Positions 41,188 to 50,212 of a stretch of 64,000 bases of DNA are shown here, in pieces. Position 1 is the first letter of the stretch. Each line of letters opens with the position of its first letter. A program made the position numbers and the translations under genes. This stretch comes from an uncultured Sutterella sp. (GTDB taxonomy: Bacteria; Pseudomonadota; Gammaproteobacteria; Burkholderiales; Burkholderiaceae_F), in the NCBI GenBank assembly GCA_905213905.1, contig CAJMKD010000002.1, forward strand, positions 124,001 to 188,000. The letters run 5' to 3'. The notes under the pieces are model-generated. The model saw nothing but the letters and a program-made list of their open reading frames with translations, had not been told where the DNA came from and ran no database searches.

Positions 41188-42125
41188 AGGACGAAATTTC
41201 CCTCGTTTTAAGCTGTGACGACAACTTTGCCCAGCACGCCGGCGTGCTGATGGAGTCTGTGCTGAGCAATGCGAAGCATCCAAAGAGATTTCATTTTTAT
41301 GTGATTAATGGCGGAATATCCTCCATTAAACAGCATATTATTTCAAATATTGTTGATACGCATTCAGCTAAAATTTCTTATTTAAAAATTGATGAACAAA
41401 TCTTTAAGGATGCCTATATTTCATATCAATATACACAAGCTATATATTATAGATTGTGTATAGGTTCCTTATTGCCGTCAACAGTTTCTCGTTGTTTATA
41501 TTTAGACAGTGATATGGTATGTTGCTCTGATCTTGAAGATATATGGAATGAAGATCTGCAAGGGCATGTTTTAGGTGCGATAATAGACCATGCTATGATG
41601 GTGTCAGATAAACGATGGAATGCAAAAAAAGAAGAGTTAGGGTTTGATAATAAAGATTTATATTTTAATTCCGGTTTCTTGCTTATTGATGTAGAGAAGT
41701 GGCGAAAAGGAAGGTTTGATGAAAAGGCTATTGAGCTAATTAAAAATAAAAAATTTAAAAATCACGATCAAGATATTTTAAATGTTCTTTTTAAAAGGAA
41801 ATGGAAGGTGTTGCATGCAAAATGGAATTGTATGCCAGCCATTTGTGGATTTAACAATAAGCTATTTGTGCGCCGGAAAGAGTTCCCGGATATTTTAGAA
41901 GCAAGAAAAGAGCCTGCAATACTACATTTCGCAGGTAGGTATAAGCCGTGGGAGTATCCAGAACGGAAACGATTTAATGATAAATATTATCATTATTTAA
42001 GAAATACTGAATTTTATAAAACTTTTCAACCTAAGAGGAGTGCTCAGAATAGTAAAAAGAATGGATTAAGTGAATTGTTGCGGATTTATTTAGGCGATTT
42101 CATGTTCTATTTAGTTAAGGATTAA
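41184..42125 (+). CDS. Glycosyltransferase family 8 protein
   Basis: A retaining GT-A glycosyltransferase of family GT8, as in LPS core galactosyl- or glucosyltransferases (LgtC, WaaJ). 313 aa. Visible: VLSCDDNFAQHAGVLMESVL (residues 7-26), RCLYLDSDMVCCSDLEDIW with the DxD metal site (about 105-112), YFNSGFLLIDVEKWR (about 153), DQDILNVLFKRKWKVL (about 190-205) and LHFAGRYKPWEYP (about 250). The first 35 codons are GC-rich like recN; after about 41285 it turns strongly AT-rich, so the gene looks like a junction. It overlaps the recN stop by 4 bp. Confidence 0.9.
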   Translation: MKDEISLVLSCDDNFAQHAGVLMESVLSNAKHPKRFHFYVINGGISSIKQHIISNIVDTHSAKISYLKIDEQIFKDAYISYQYTQAIYYRLCIGSLLPSTVSRCLYLDSDMVCCSDLEDIWNEDLQGHVLGAIIDHAMMVSDKRWNAKKEELGFDNKDLYFNSGFLLIDVEKWRKGRFDEKAIELIKNKKFKNHDQDILNVLFKRKWKVLHAKWNCMPAICGFNNKLFVRRKEFPDILEARKEPAILHFAGRYKPWEYPERKRFNDKYYHYLRNTEFYKTFQPKRSAQNSKKNGLSELLRIYLGDFMFYLVKD

Positions 42126-42800
42126 ATATGACTTGCTCCGTTATTGTTCTTGCTCGTAATGAAGAAAAAAATATTCAGGCCTGTTTGGAAAGTTGCTCTC
42201 AATTTGCTGATGAAATCATTGTTATTGATGATTTCAGTACTGATAAAACATTGGAAATTGCAAGAAATTGCGGAGCAAAAGTTATTCAGAGAGCTTTAAA
42301 TGGAGATTGGGGGGGTCAACAAACTTTTGCGATTAATCAAGCCACGAAGGATTGGTTGTTTTTTATAGATGCAGACGAACGCTGCACGCCAGAATTATCT
42401 GCTGAGATAACTCCGATCATTAAAACGAAAGAATATGCGGCTTATTGGGTTAAACGTTTGAATTTTTTTAATCATAAACGCGTGAAGCATGGCATGCTTT
42501 CACCAGATTGGGTGATGCGCTTGTTGCCGAGAGAAGGGACTAAAGTTGAAGGATATGTGCATCAAACTATGATTTTTCATGCTCCTGAAAAGAAATTGAA
42601 AAATTCTATGCTTCATTATACCTATAAAACTTGGGATCAAATTGAAAGAAAGATGCAAAAATATTCGACTTTATCAGCAAGAAAATATTTTGATGAGGGT
42701 AGAAAAAGCAACTTTATTTTTGATATTTCGATTCGGCCTCTGTTTGCATTTATAAAAATGTATATTTTAAAATTAGGATTTTTGGACGGCACAATTGGGT
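41285..42800. other. AT-rich glycosyltransferase cassette 2
   Basis: Composition falls at about 41285, within the GT8 gene, and recovers near 42800, in the last codons of the GT2 gene. The block covers most of both genes. recN to the left and the GT9 gene to the right are GC-rich. Confidence 0.7.
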
Positions 42801-42877
42801 TAGCGCTGTCAATCAATTACGCGAACTATACGTTATCAAAGTACTTCAAGCTGTACGAATTAAACAGCAGACAATAA
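42128..42877 (+). CDS. Glycosyltransferase family 2 (WaaE/KdtX-like)
   Basis: 249 aa. An inverting GT-A enzyme: CSVIVLARNEEKNIQACLESCSQFADEIIVIDDFSTDKT (residues 3-41), AINQATKDWLFFIDADERCT (DxD, about 82-85), and WVKRLNFFNHKRVKHGML. The sequence fits the WaaE/KdtX branch that adds glucose to heptose I of the LPS core. It starts 2 bp after GT8, and both are AT-rich. Its last codons are more host-like in composition. Substrates are inferred only. Confidence 0.88.
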   Translation: MTCSVIVLARNEEKNIQACLESCSQFADEIIVIDDFSTDKTLEIARNCGAKVIQRALNGDWGGQQTFAINQATKDWLFFIDADERCTPELSAEITPIIKTKEYAAYWVKRLNFFNHKRVKHGMLSPDWVMRLLPREGTKVEGYVHQTMIFHAPEKKLKNSMLHYTYKTWDQIERKMQKYSTLSARKYFDEGRKSNFIFDISIRPLFAFIKMYILKLGFLDGTIGLALSINYANYTLSKYFKLYELNSRQ

Positions 42878-42900
42878 AAAGCGCCCAGAGGGCGCTTCAG
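42876..42900 (-). terminator. Terminator between GT2 and GT9 genes
   Basis: AAGCGCCC and GGGCGCTT enclose AGA; on the minus strand it ends in a T-run (GCTTTTTATT), so it serves the GT9 gene and possibly GT2 from the other side. Confidence 0.8.
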
Positions 42901-42905
42901 ATTTA

Positions 42906-43847
42906 TCAGCCGAGCAATCGGTCGATGCCTGCTAGAACGTTTTCAACGGACGGCCAGCCGCTTTCAATGCTGCCAAGGACTAAGGCTTTCTTATTCCAAG
43001 GTCCAGTTCGTTCGACGGTCGTGACGCCGATAAGCGTGATTTGCTTTGCACCAACAGCAGCCGCAATATGACTGATGCCGGAATCGTTGGCAATAACAAT
43101 CTGTGCATGCTTTGCAAGTGCCGAGTAATTGCCGAGCGAAGTCGGCGGACAAACCCTTGCGTCTGGGCACGCCTTTCGGCAGTCGTCTTCTTCATGAGGT
43201 GATGGGAAGACGACGGGTTCAATGCCTCTGTCGCGCAGCGGCTGGCAGAGCGCATTGAAATGTTTCCAATGTTTTTCCTGGCCGTTATGAATGCCTCGGG
43301 CAATAGGCGCAAGCAGTGCAAATTTTTCCGGAAGCTTCAAATCTTCAATCAGATTCCGAGCTGCAGCTTCATGGCGAGCAAGAAGTTTGAGACCGAGAGC
43401 TTCAGGAGGCGTGTCCCAGGCGGGCTTTCCGCCCCAGGCTTGAATGGCGCCGTGCGTCAGCCGGAAAAAACGCTCAACTTCGTGAATATTTTTTTCTGGT
43501 TCCGGCACTTTTTTGTCGAGGAGCAGGGACCTAGCATCCGTAGGAAAACCTGCGGAGCGAATGCCGCCAACTTTAAATAAAAGCGCAGAGCTGAATGAGT
43601 TCGGATAAAGCAGTCCCAATGGATTGCCGCCGGCAAGGTGCGCAAGATTGCGGATTCGTGAGAGATCTTCCGTGACGTGTCCCTCGATAGGATCAAAGCG
43701 CCAGCCCATGCCGGCCATGAGATCTTCCGCCCAGCGCTTGCCGGTCAAGATGGGCGTGAAGCCGCTCGCTTCAAGAAGACGCAGTCCCGGCAGCGCCATG
43801 CAGCAGTCGCCGACGTGGTTGGGCAGACGACAAAGGACGTTGGGCAT
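42906..43847 (-). CDS. Glycosyltransferase family 9 (heptosyltransferase-like)
   Basis: 313 aa, GT-B fold, related to WaaF/WaaC heptosyltransferases that build the LPS inner core. Characteristic features: LCRLPNHVGDCCMALPGLRLLEASG (residues 5-29), KFALLAPIARGIHNGQEKHWKHFNALC (about 175-200), and QIVIANDSGISHIAAAVGAKQITLIG (the D-S-G-x-x-H pattern, about 248). GC-rich like the chromosome. It is convergent with the GT2 gene and divergent from msbA. Confidence 0.88.
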   Translation of the reverse strand: MPNVLCRLPNHVGDCCMALPGLRLLEASGFTPILTGKRWAEDLMAGMGWRFDPIEGHVTEDLSRIRNLAHLAGGNPLGLLYPNSFSSALLFKVGGIRSAGFPTDARSLLLDKKVPEPEKNIHEVERFFRLTHGAIQAWGGKPAWDTPPEALGLKLLARHEAAARNLIEDLKLPEKFALLAPIARGIHNGQEKHWKHFNALCQPLRDRGIEPVVFPSPHEEDDCRKACPDARVCPPTSLGNYSALAKHAQIVIANDSGISHIAAAVGAKQITLIGVTTVERTGPWNKKALVLGSIESGWPSVENVLAGIDRLLG

Positions 43848-43944
43848 GAGAAATTCCTTTACGGAAAGATTAGGGATCTGTAAATTCTATCGAGAGATCC
43901 CTAGTAAGATGAGCGCCCGAAATACGGAAAGCCTTCAATAGCCG

Positions 43945-45699
43945 ATGCGTAAATACATACCCATTCTCAGCAACGAATATCTGCTTCGACTTTTTCGCTA
44001 TTTGCCGCCTTATAAATGGTATTTGATCGGCGCTGCTGCGGCCATGGTGGCCGGCGGCGGTGCATCTTCCCTGATTGCTCTTATTCTGGGAAAGCTAACG
44101 GATATGGGCTTTTACCAGAAAGACTCGATTGTTGCTTATTTGGCGCCTCTGGCGCTGATCGGCATTTCGATACTGCACGGCGGCTCGCAGTATTTGAGTT
44201 CATTTCTGCTTGTGCGCGTTTCTCAAGGCATCCTGCTGGAAGTGAGAACGCTGATGTTCAGCCGGATGGTTCGCTGGAGCGACGAGCTCTTCATGAAGCA
44301 TCGTTGCGCCGAAATTCAAGCGAAGTTCATTAACGAGGCTTCTACGGCACTGGTTCAGGCTGCCAAAGTGATGACAACGATGATTCGGGACTCCATCCAG
44401 ATCGTTTGTCTGATCGCCGTTCTGATTTATCACAACTGGATGCTGACGCTGATTACCTTTGTCGTGGCGCCGCTGCTGGCGCTGGTGCTTCGGTGGGTGA
44501 ATAAGCGCATTAAAAGCCTGACTCGGCAGACGCAAAACACTTTCGGCAAGTTGATCGGCTCCATCCAGGAAACATACCAAGGCGAACGCGTCGTCAAGAT
44601 TTACGACGGCTATGAATTTGAAACGCAGCGTTTTCGCAGAATCAATGAGCATCTCAAGGATTTGCTCCTAAGAGCGCAGCGCGTCTCGGCAGCGGCAACG
44701 CCTCTCACGCAGCTCATCGCCATGAGCGGTGTTTCTGTTGTCGTGGTTTTCGCGCTTTCTCAGGCGCAGCGCGGCGTGCTGACCATCGGCGAATTCACCA
44801 CTTTTCTTTCCGCGCTGCTTCTTCTAATGCCGCCGATTCGGCACCTTTCTACCTTGAACGGATCAACTGCAGCAATGACAGCTGCGGCGGAGAGTCTTTT
44901 CCGCATGATTGACCAAGAACCGGAAAAAGATCCAGGCACAAAAGTGCTGAATGGCTATAAGGGCGCCGTGCGCTTTGATCATGTTGGATTTGCATATCCC
45001 GGAAAAGAAAAGCCAGCCGTCAGCAATTTTTCACTGGATGTGAAGCCGGGCGAAATGATTGCTCTCGTCGGCTCGTCTGGATCCGGCAAATCAACGCTGA
45101 TCAATTTAATTCCTCGCTTCTGGGCGCCTACGGAGGGCGAAATATATTTCGACGGCGTTGCTCAAAGCGAGTTAACGCTCGAAAGTTTGCGCAGGCAAAT
45201 CGCGCTTGTAAGCCAGGAGGTTGTCATCTTTGACGACACAATTGCGGCAAATATTGCCTACGGCTGCCAGGATAAGGTGACGCAGGCCGATATTGAGCGG
45301 GCGGCTGAAACGGCAGCTTTATCCGATTTCATCAAAGGTCTGCCGGAGGGCTTTAATACGCAGGTTGGCGCAAACGGCAGCCAGCTTTCCGGCGGGCAGC
45401 GCCAGCGAATTTCGATTGCGCGTGCGTTCCTAAAGAATGCACCCATTATTCTGCTCGACGAAGCCACAAGCGCACTGGATACGGAAAGCGAACGACACAT
45501 TCAAAAGTCGCTCGACAGCTTGCTCACAGGACGTACAGCTTTCGTTGTCGCCCACCGGCTTTCTACGATTGTCAACGCTGACCGCATCGTGGTTATGAAG
45601 GACGGCCAGATTGTTGAAGTCGGCACGCACGATGAGCTCATCGAAAAGAAAGGGCTCTACGAGCATCTTTATTCCATTCAGTTTGCATCTTCGAAATAA
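43945..45699 (+). CDS. msbA: Lipid A export ABC transporter MsbA
   Basis: Exporter-type half transporter, 584 aa, flipping lipid A-core across the inner membrane. The membrane domain has about six helices in residues 20-300. The nucleotide-binding domain shows Walker A GSSGSGKST (about 375), Q-loop LVSQEVVIFDDTI, signature LSGGQRQR (about 481), Walker B IILLDEATS (about 501) and the H-loop VAHRLSTI (about 532). Lying next to LPS glycosyltransferases, it fits MsbA rather than a drug exporter. Confidence 0.92.
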   Translation: MRKYIPILSNEYLLRLFRYLPPYKWYLIGAAAAMVAGGGASSLIALILGKLTDMGFYQKDSIVAYLAPLALIGISILHGGSQYLSSFLLVRVSQGILLEVRTLMFSRMVRWSDELFMKHRCAEIQAKFINEASTALVQAAKVMTTMIRDSIQIVCLIAVLIYHNWMLTLITFVVAPLLALVLRWVNKRIKSLTRQTQNTFGKLIGSIQETYQGERVVKIYDGYEFETQRFRRINEHLKDLLLRAQRVSAAATPLTQLIAMSGVSVVVVFALSQAQRGVLTIGEFTTFLSALLLLMPPIRHLSTLNGSTAAMTAAAESLFRMIDQEPEKDPGTKVLNGYKGAVRFDHVGFAYPGKEKPAVSNFSLDVKPGEMIALVGSSGSGKSTLINLIPRFWAPTEGEIYFDGVAQSELTLESLRRQIALVSQEVVIFDDTIAANIAYGCQDKVTQADIERAAETAALSDFIKGLPEGFNTQVGANGSQLSGGQRQRISIARAFLKNAPIILLDEATSALDTESERHIQKSLDSLLTGRTAFVVAHRLSTIVNADRIVVMKDGQIVEVGTHDELIEKKGLYEHLYSIQFASSK

Positions 45700-45723
45700 C
45701 CTCTTTGACGCAGGGATCCCATC

Positions 45724-47112
45724 ATGGCAGTAGGCGTCTTCGACATGTTCCGAGTGGGCATCGGCCCTTCATCATCTCATACCGTCGGCCCCATGCGGGC
45801 TGCCAATGCTTTTTTGGCAATGCTGAGAAAACAAAACTTCCTCGATCAAGTCGGCGGCATTCGCATCGAGTTGATGGGGAGCCTGGCTGCGACGGGGCAC
45901 GGTCATGGAACAGACACGGCCTGCCAGCTTGGGCTCATGGGACAAGCGCCTGAAACGTTTAATCCCGATGAGCTCGTTGAAAAGATTCACGACATAGCAG
46001 CAACCAAGACATTAAAACTCGGCGGGACGCATGCCATTCCGTTCGATCCCGCGGCAGACATCCAATTTCATGCGCAGCGAGTTCCTGCTTTTCACACAAA
46101 TGCATTGACTTTTACTGCGCAGAACCGCCAAGGGGGGACGCTTTACGAACGTCGTTTCTATTCTGTCGGCGGGGGCTTCATTGTCGCTGCGCGTGAGGAT
46201 GATCCGGAACGGCCGGTGGCGCCTGCGGCCATTCACGCCGGTGCTGATCGTCCCTATCCCTTCAAAAGCGGGAGTGATTTGTTGGCGATGGCGAGTGCCG
46301 CAAAGCTCTCTATCGCTGAATTGATGATGCGCAATGAGTGCGTTACGCACACAAGGGCAGAAGTCGAGGCCAAACTTGACGAAATTTGGCTGGTGATGTC
46401 TCAGGCGATTGAAAGAGGATTTCGACAGTCGGATCCGCTCCCGGGGCCTTTTGCCGTTGCCAGAAGAGCAAAGCGGCTGGCAGAGGATCTCAAGCGGCGG
46501 GCTGGATCCGGCGATCCGCTCATAGTTCTTGATTGGGTGAATGCGTATGCCATTGCCGTCAGTGAAGAAAATGCAGCGGGCGGTCGTGTTGTTACGGCGC
46601 CGACGAACGGCGCAGCAGGGGTGATTCCGGCTGTTATTCAGTATTACCTGAAGCACACGCCGAACCCGACTCAGCAAGGTGTGCGCGATTTTCTGCTGAC
46701 GGCGGGCGCCATCGGGATTTTGTACAAGGAAAATGCTTCGATTTCGGGTGCAGAAGTCGGCTGTCAGGGTGAAGTTGGTGTGGCGTGTTCAATGGCGGCG
46801 GCGGGACTGGCTGCCGTTTTGGGGGCTGACATCCATCAAATTGAAAATGCCGCCGAAATCGGCATGGAACATAACCTTGGCCTCACCTGTGATCCTGTTG
46901 CGGGGCAGGTGCAAATTCCGTGTATTGAACGTAATGCCATTGCTGCCGTCAAGGCGATCAATGCGGCAAGAATGGCGCTCAATGGCGACGGCTCGCATTA
47001 TGTCAGCTTAGATAAAGTTATCCGAACGATGCTTGAAACCGGCAGGGACATGCAGAGCAAATACAAGGAAACCAGTCAGGGCGGCTTAGCCGTCAACATT
47101 GTTGAGTGCTAA
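45724..47112 (+). CDS. sdaA: L-serine ammonia-lyase SdaA
   Basis: An iron-sulfur L-serine dehydratase, forming pyruvate and ammonia. 462 aa, the single-chain bacterial type: VGPSSSHTVGPMRAANAF near the start (about 12-30), GHGHGTDTACQLGLMGQAPET, EENAAGGRVVTAPTNGAAGVIPAV (about 285-307), NASISGAEVGCQGEVGVACSMAAAGL (Fe-S cysteines, about 338-362) and GLTCDPVAGQVQIPCIERNA (about 380-400). 21 bp separate the stop of msbA from its start. Confidence 0.96.
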   Translation: MAVGVFDMFRVGIGPSSSHTVGPMRAANAFLAMLRKQNFLDQVGGIRIELMGSLAATGHGHGTDTACQLGLMGQAPETFNPDELVEKIHDIAATKTLKLGGTHAIPFDPAADIQFHAQRVPAFHTNALTFTAQNRQGGTLYERRFYSVGGGFIVAAREDDPERPVAPAAIHAGADRPYPFKSGSDLLAMASAAKLSIAELMMRNECVTHTRAEVEAKLDEIWLVMSQAIERGFRQSDPLPGPFAVARRAKRLAEDLKRRAGSGDPLIVLDWVNAYAIAVSEENAAGGRVVTAPTNGAAGVIPAVIQYYLKHTPNPTQQGVRDFLLTAGAIGILYKENASISGAEVGCQGEVGVACSMAAAGLAAVLGADIHQIENAAEIGMEHNLGLTCDPVAGQVQIPCIERNAIAAVKAINAARMALNGDGSHYVSLDKVIRTMLETGRDMQSKYKETSQGGLAVNIVEC

Positions 47113-47157
47113 GGCTTCACTGCGTTATGCAGCTTGGATGAATCAGGAAGAAACGTC

Positions 47158-48615
47158 GTGGAACGCATTCTGGTCAATTGTTCGCCCCGAGAAACTCGGG
47201 TCGCGTCTTTGGAAGAAAGTGAAATAAGGGATATTTGGCTGGAGCGAGAATGCGCTTGCGGCTACGTCGGCAATGTTTATTTAGGCAAAGTGGTCCGTGT
47301 TCTTCCCGGCATGCAGAGCGCCTTTGTTGACATAGGACTTGATCGGACGGCTTTTCTTCATGTCGCTGATGTTGAAGCTGCCTATGCAGACAATGGCACC
47401 TTGATTCCCATCGAAAAAATTCTGCATGAAGGCAAGCACTTGATGGTGCAGGTTGCCAAGGATCCTATTGGCACAAAAGGGGCGAGGCTCACAACAACGA
47501 TTTCCTTGGCCGGCAGAAAACTGGTTTACTTGCCAAGGGATGCGCACATCGGCGTTTCGCAGCGCATTGAGGACGACGAGCTTCGAGAATCGCTTCGGGC
47601 CTGGGTGACGGCGTTAAGGCCGAAAGAAGAAAAGGGCGGCTATATTGTCCGAACCTGTGCGGAAGAAGGGGTGACGGAAGAGGAATTCCTGAACGACATG
47701 GCGTACCTGCGTCTTCTCTGGTCGGAAATCAATCAGAAAGCGCAAAAAGCCAAGGTGCCGGCACTTCTATACAAAGATCTGTCGCTTGCACAACGCGTTC
47801 TGCGCGATATGGTGCATCAGGACACGGCTTCCATCGAAATCGACAACAAAGCGGTTTACGAATCGCTTTGCGCTTTCGCTGAACGTTTTGTTCCTGGCGT
47901 CAAGGATCAGCTGCATTTCTACGACGGCGACAGACCGCTCTTCGAACTTTACGGCGTCGATGAAGAAATAGAGCGCGCCCTGAGCCGTCGAGTGGATCTT
48001 AAAAGCGGCGGCTACTTGGTTTTCGATCAGACTGAAGCCATGACGACGATCGACGTCAACACAGGCGGTTTTGTTGGGAAACGTGACTTCAGCGACACTG
48101 TTTTCAAAACCAATTTGGAAGCGGCGCAGACGATTGCAAAACAACTGCGTTTGAGGAATCTCGGCGGCATCATCATTGTTGATTTCATCGACATGCAGAA
48201 GCCGGAACACCGTGAAGCGGTGCTTGCAGAGCTTCGACGCGCAGTTGCCTCAGACAGAACCCGGATGACGGTGAGCGACTTTACGGATCTGGGGCTTGTT
48301 GCCATGACGCGGAAGCGAACGCGCGAATCATTAGCGCACGTGCTCTGCGAACCTTGTCCGGTCTGCGGCGGCCGCGGGCAAATAAAAACAGCTCGCACCG
48401 TCTGCTATGACATCATGCGGGAAATTGTCCGGCTCTCTAAGCAATACGTGGATATGAAGGAATTCCGAATTCAGGCGAGCCAGACAGTTGTGGATCTGCT
48501 CCTCGAAGAGGAATCGCAAGCGTTGGAGCTTCTTCAAGCGGCCGTCGAGAAACCGGTTCTGCTTGAGGTTGAGTCAAGCTACAACCAAGAGCAGTGGGAT
48601 GTAGTGTTGGCGTAA
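47158..48615 (+). CDS. rng: Ribonuclease G
   Basis: An endoribonuclease of the E/G family, involved in 16S rRNA 5' maturation and mRNA decay. The S1 region has GNVYLGKVVRVLPGMQSAFVDIGLDRTAFLHVADV (about 33-67); the catalytic core has TTIDVNTGGFVG (metal Asp, about 299) and IIIVDFIDMQ (about 340); and CEPCPVCGGRG (about 401) is the zinc-link. 485 aa. I chose GTG at 47158 with GGAAG about 8 bp before it, because RNase G starts closely before the ILVN...ETRVA segment; TTG at 47134 is the alternative. Confidence 0.95.
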   Translation: MERILVNCSPRETRVASLEESEIRDIWLERECACGYVGNVYLGKVVRVLPGMQSAFVDIGLDRTAFLHVADVEAAYADNGTLIPIEKILHEGKHLMVQVAKDPIGTKGARLTTTISLAGRKLVYLPRDAHIGVSQRIEDDELRESLRAWVTALRPKEEKGGYIVRTCAEEGVTEEEFLNDMAYLRLLWSEINQKAQKAKVPALLYKDLSLAQRVLRDMVHQDTASIEIDNKAVYESLCAFAERFVPGVKDQLHFYDGDRPLFELYGVDEEIERALSRRVDLKSGGYLVFDQTEAMTTIDVNTGGFVGKRDFSDTVFKTNLEAAQTIAKQLRLRNLGGIIIVDFIDMQKPEHREAVLAELRRAVASDRTRMTVSDFTDLGLVAMTRKRTRESLAHVLCEPCPVCGGRGQIKTARTVCYDIMREIVRLSKQYVDMKEFRIQASQTVVDLLLEEESQALELLQAAVEKPVLLEVESSYNQEQWDVVLA

Positions 48616-48646
48616 CCACTTTCGAGCGCTTTTTTGAAGGAATGCT

Positions 48647-50143
48647 ATGACGTCCGCCAGTGACCAGACTTTTTATTGGTACGACTACGAAACCTTCGGC
48701 ATCAACAGCCGGGCAGATCGCCCGGCGCAGTTTGCAGGCATTCGCACTGATTTGGATCTTAATCCAGTTGCCAAGGGCGAAATTTTGTACGCAAAGCCAG
48801 CGGAAGACTATCTGCCGAATCCGGAAAGCTGCCTATTGACAGGCATCACGTCGCAGCTTTGCGAGGAAAAAGGCCTGCCGGAAAGCGATTTTGCGCAGGC
48901 AGTCTGGTCGCGGCTGAATCAGCCGGGAACAGTCAGCATTGGCTACAATTCGCTCGGCTTTGACGATGAGGTCAGTCGTTTTCTCTTCTGGCGCAACTTT
49001 CTGGATCCCTATTCTCACGGCTATGCCGGCGGCTGCAGCCGCTGGGACCTTTTCCCGCTCATCTGCGCAACTTGGGCGCTGCGGGGCAGCGGCATTCGCT
49101 GGCCGCACTGGGAGGAAATCAATCCTGCGGAATATCCAAAGGCGGCGGGGCGCAAAGGCGTCTGTTTCAAGCTGGAGTTCCTCACGAAGTTCAACGGCAT
49201 TGAACATGGACACGCACATGATGCGCTGAGCGACGTAGAGGCCACCATCGGCCTAGCGAAGCTCATTCGTGAAAAAGAGCCGCGTCTTTGGACGTGGGCA
49301 TTTAAAAACCGTACCAAGGAAGCGGTTGAAACGGCCGTGAGCGACGCGAAGCCGGTGGTTTGGGTGACGCCCAAGTTCGGCATCAGCCGCGGCTGCACGC
49401 GGATTGTTGCCTGCATTCATGCAAATGGAAACGACCGCTACATGTGGGACCTGATGCATGATCCGGAGATTCTGCGCACGCTCCCGCTGGAGGAACTGAA
49501 GCTTAGACTTTTTCCGTCCAGAGCCGATCGTGAAGCAGGCGTCGAGCCGCTGCCGATTCAACGCCTCAAAACGAATGCGTCGCCTTTTGTTTGCACGAGT
49601 CTCAAGGTGCTCTCGCCCGACCGTGCGGCGAAGTACGGCATTGACTTCAATGCAGTGCTCGAAAATCACCGCAAGCTTCTGGCCGTTCTGCCTTATATCG
49701 AAGCGTCCATGACGAAAGCGCTTCTTCGCGATGATGTCGGCCATATGAGCGACGTGGATTTGGATCTTTACGGCGGCGGCTTTACGCATCCCGCAGACAA
49801 AGCGCTCTTTCGAGAAATCCGAAGTCAGACGCCTCAGACGCTTGCAGCGCTTTGCGATCAAGAGAAGCTGCATTTTCGCGATGCGCGGTTCGAGAAGCTC
49901 CTGTTGCGCTTTCGGGCCCGAAACTGGCCGGAAACGCTTTCGCCGTCGGAAGAAGAGGCGTGGCGAAGGTTCTGCCGCCGGCGGCTCATTGAAGGCGAGC
50001 CGCCTTACCTGACAGTGACGCAGTATTTCGAAGAGATTGATCGTCAGGGTGAAGTTGCCGACGTAGAGAATGAAGCTGTTCAGGATATCTTGGCAGCGCT
50101 TTATGAATGGGGCGAAAAACTCGGCGATGCCTGCGGCGGGTAA
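48647..50143 (+). CDS. sbcB: Exodeoxyribonuclease I SbcB
   Basis: A 3'-5' single-strand exonuclease of the DEDDh type, 498 aa. WYDYETFGINSRADRPAQFAGIRTD (the D and E of exo I, residues 11-35), NSLGFDDEVSRFLFWRNFLDPY (exo II, about 103-124), KLEFLTKFNGIEHGHAHDALSDVEATIGLAKLI (exo III, His and Asp, about 180-210), and the SH3-like and helical C-terminal regions of ExoI follow. The gene after rng, 32 bp apart. Confidence 0.96.
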   Translation: MTSASDQTFYWYDYETFGINSRADRPAQFAGIRTDLDLNPVAKGEILYAKPAEDYLPNPESCLLTGITSQLCEEKGLPESDFAQAVWSRLNQPGTVSIGYNSLGFDDEVSRFLFWRNFLDPYSHGYAGGCSRWDLFPLICATWALRGSGIRWPHWEEINPAEYPKAAGRKGVCFKLEFLTKFNGIEHGHAHDALSDVEATIGLAKLIREKEPRLWTWAFKNRTKEAVETAVSDAKPVVWVTPKFGISRGCTRIVACIHANGNDRYMWDLMHDPEILRTLPLEELKLRLFPSRADREAGVEPLPIQRLKTNASPFVCTSLKVLSPDRAAKYGIDFNAVLENHRKLLAVLPYIEASMTKALLRDDVGHMSDVDLDLYGGGFTHPADKALFREIRSQTPQTLAALCDQEKLHFRDARFEKLLLRFRARNWPETLSPSEEEAWRRFCRRRLIEGEPPYLTVTQYFEEIDRQGEVADVENEAVQDILAALYEWGEKLGDACGG

Positions 50144-50212
50144 CGGGTGCTAAAGTGATTTCATGCAAATGAACGGCATCGGATGGTGCTGAGTCTCGAA
50201 AAAGGTGAGGAA

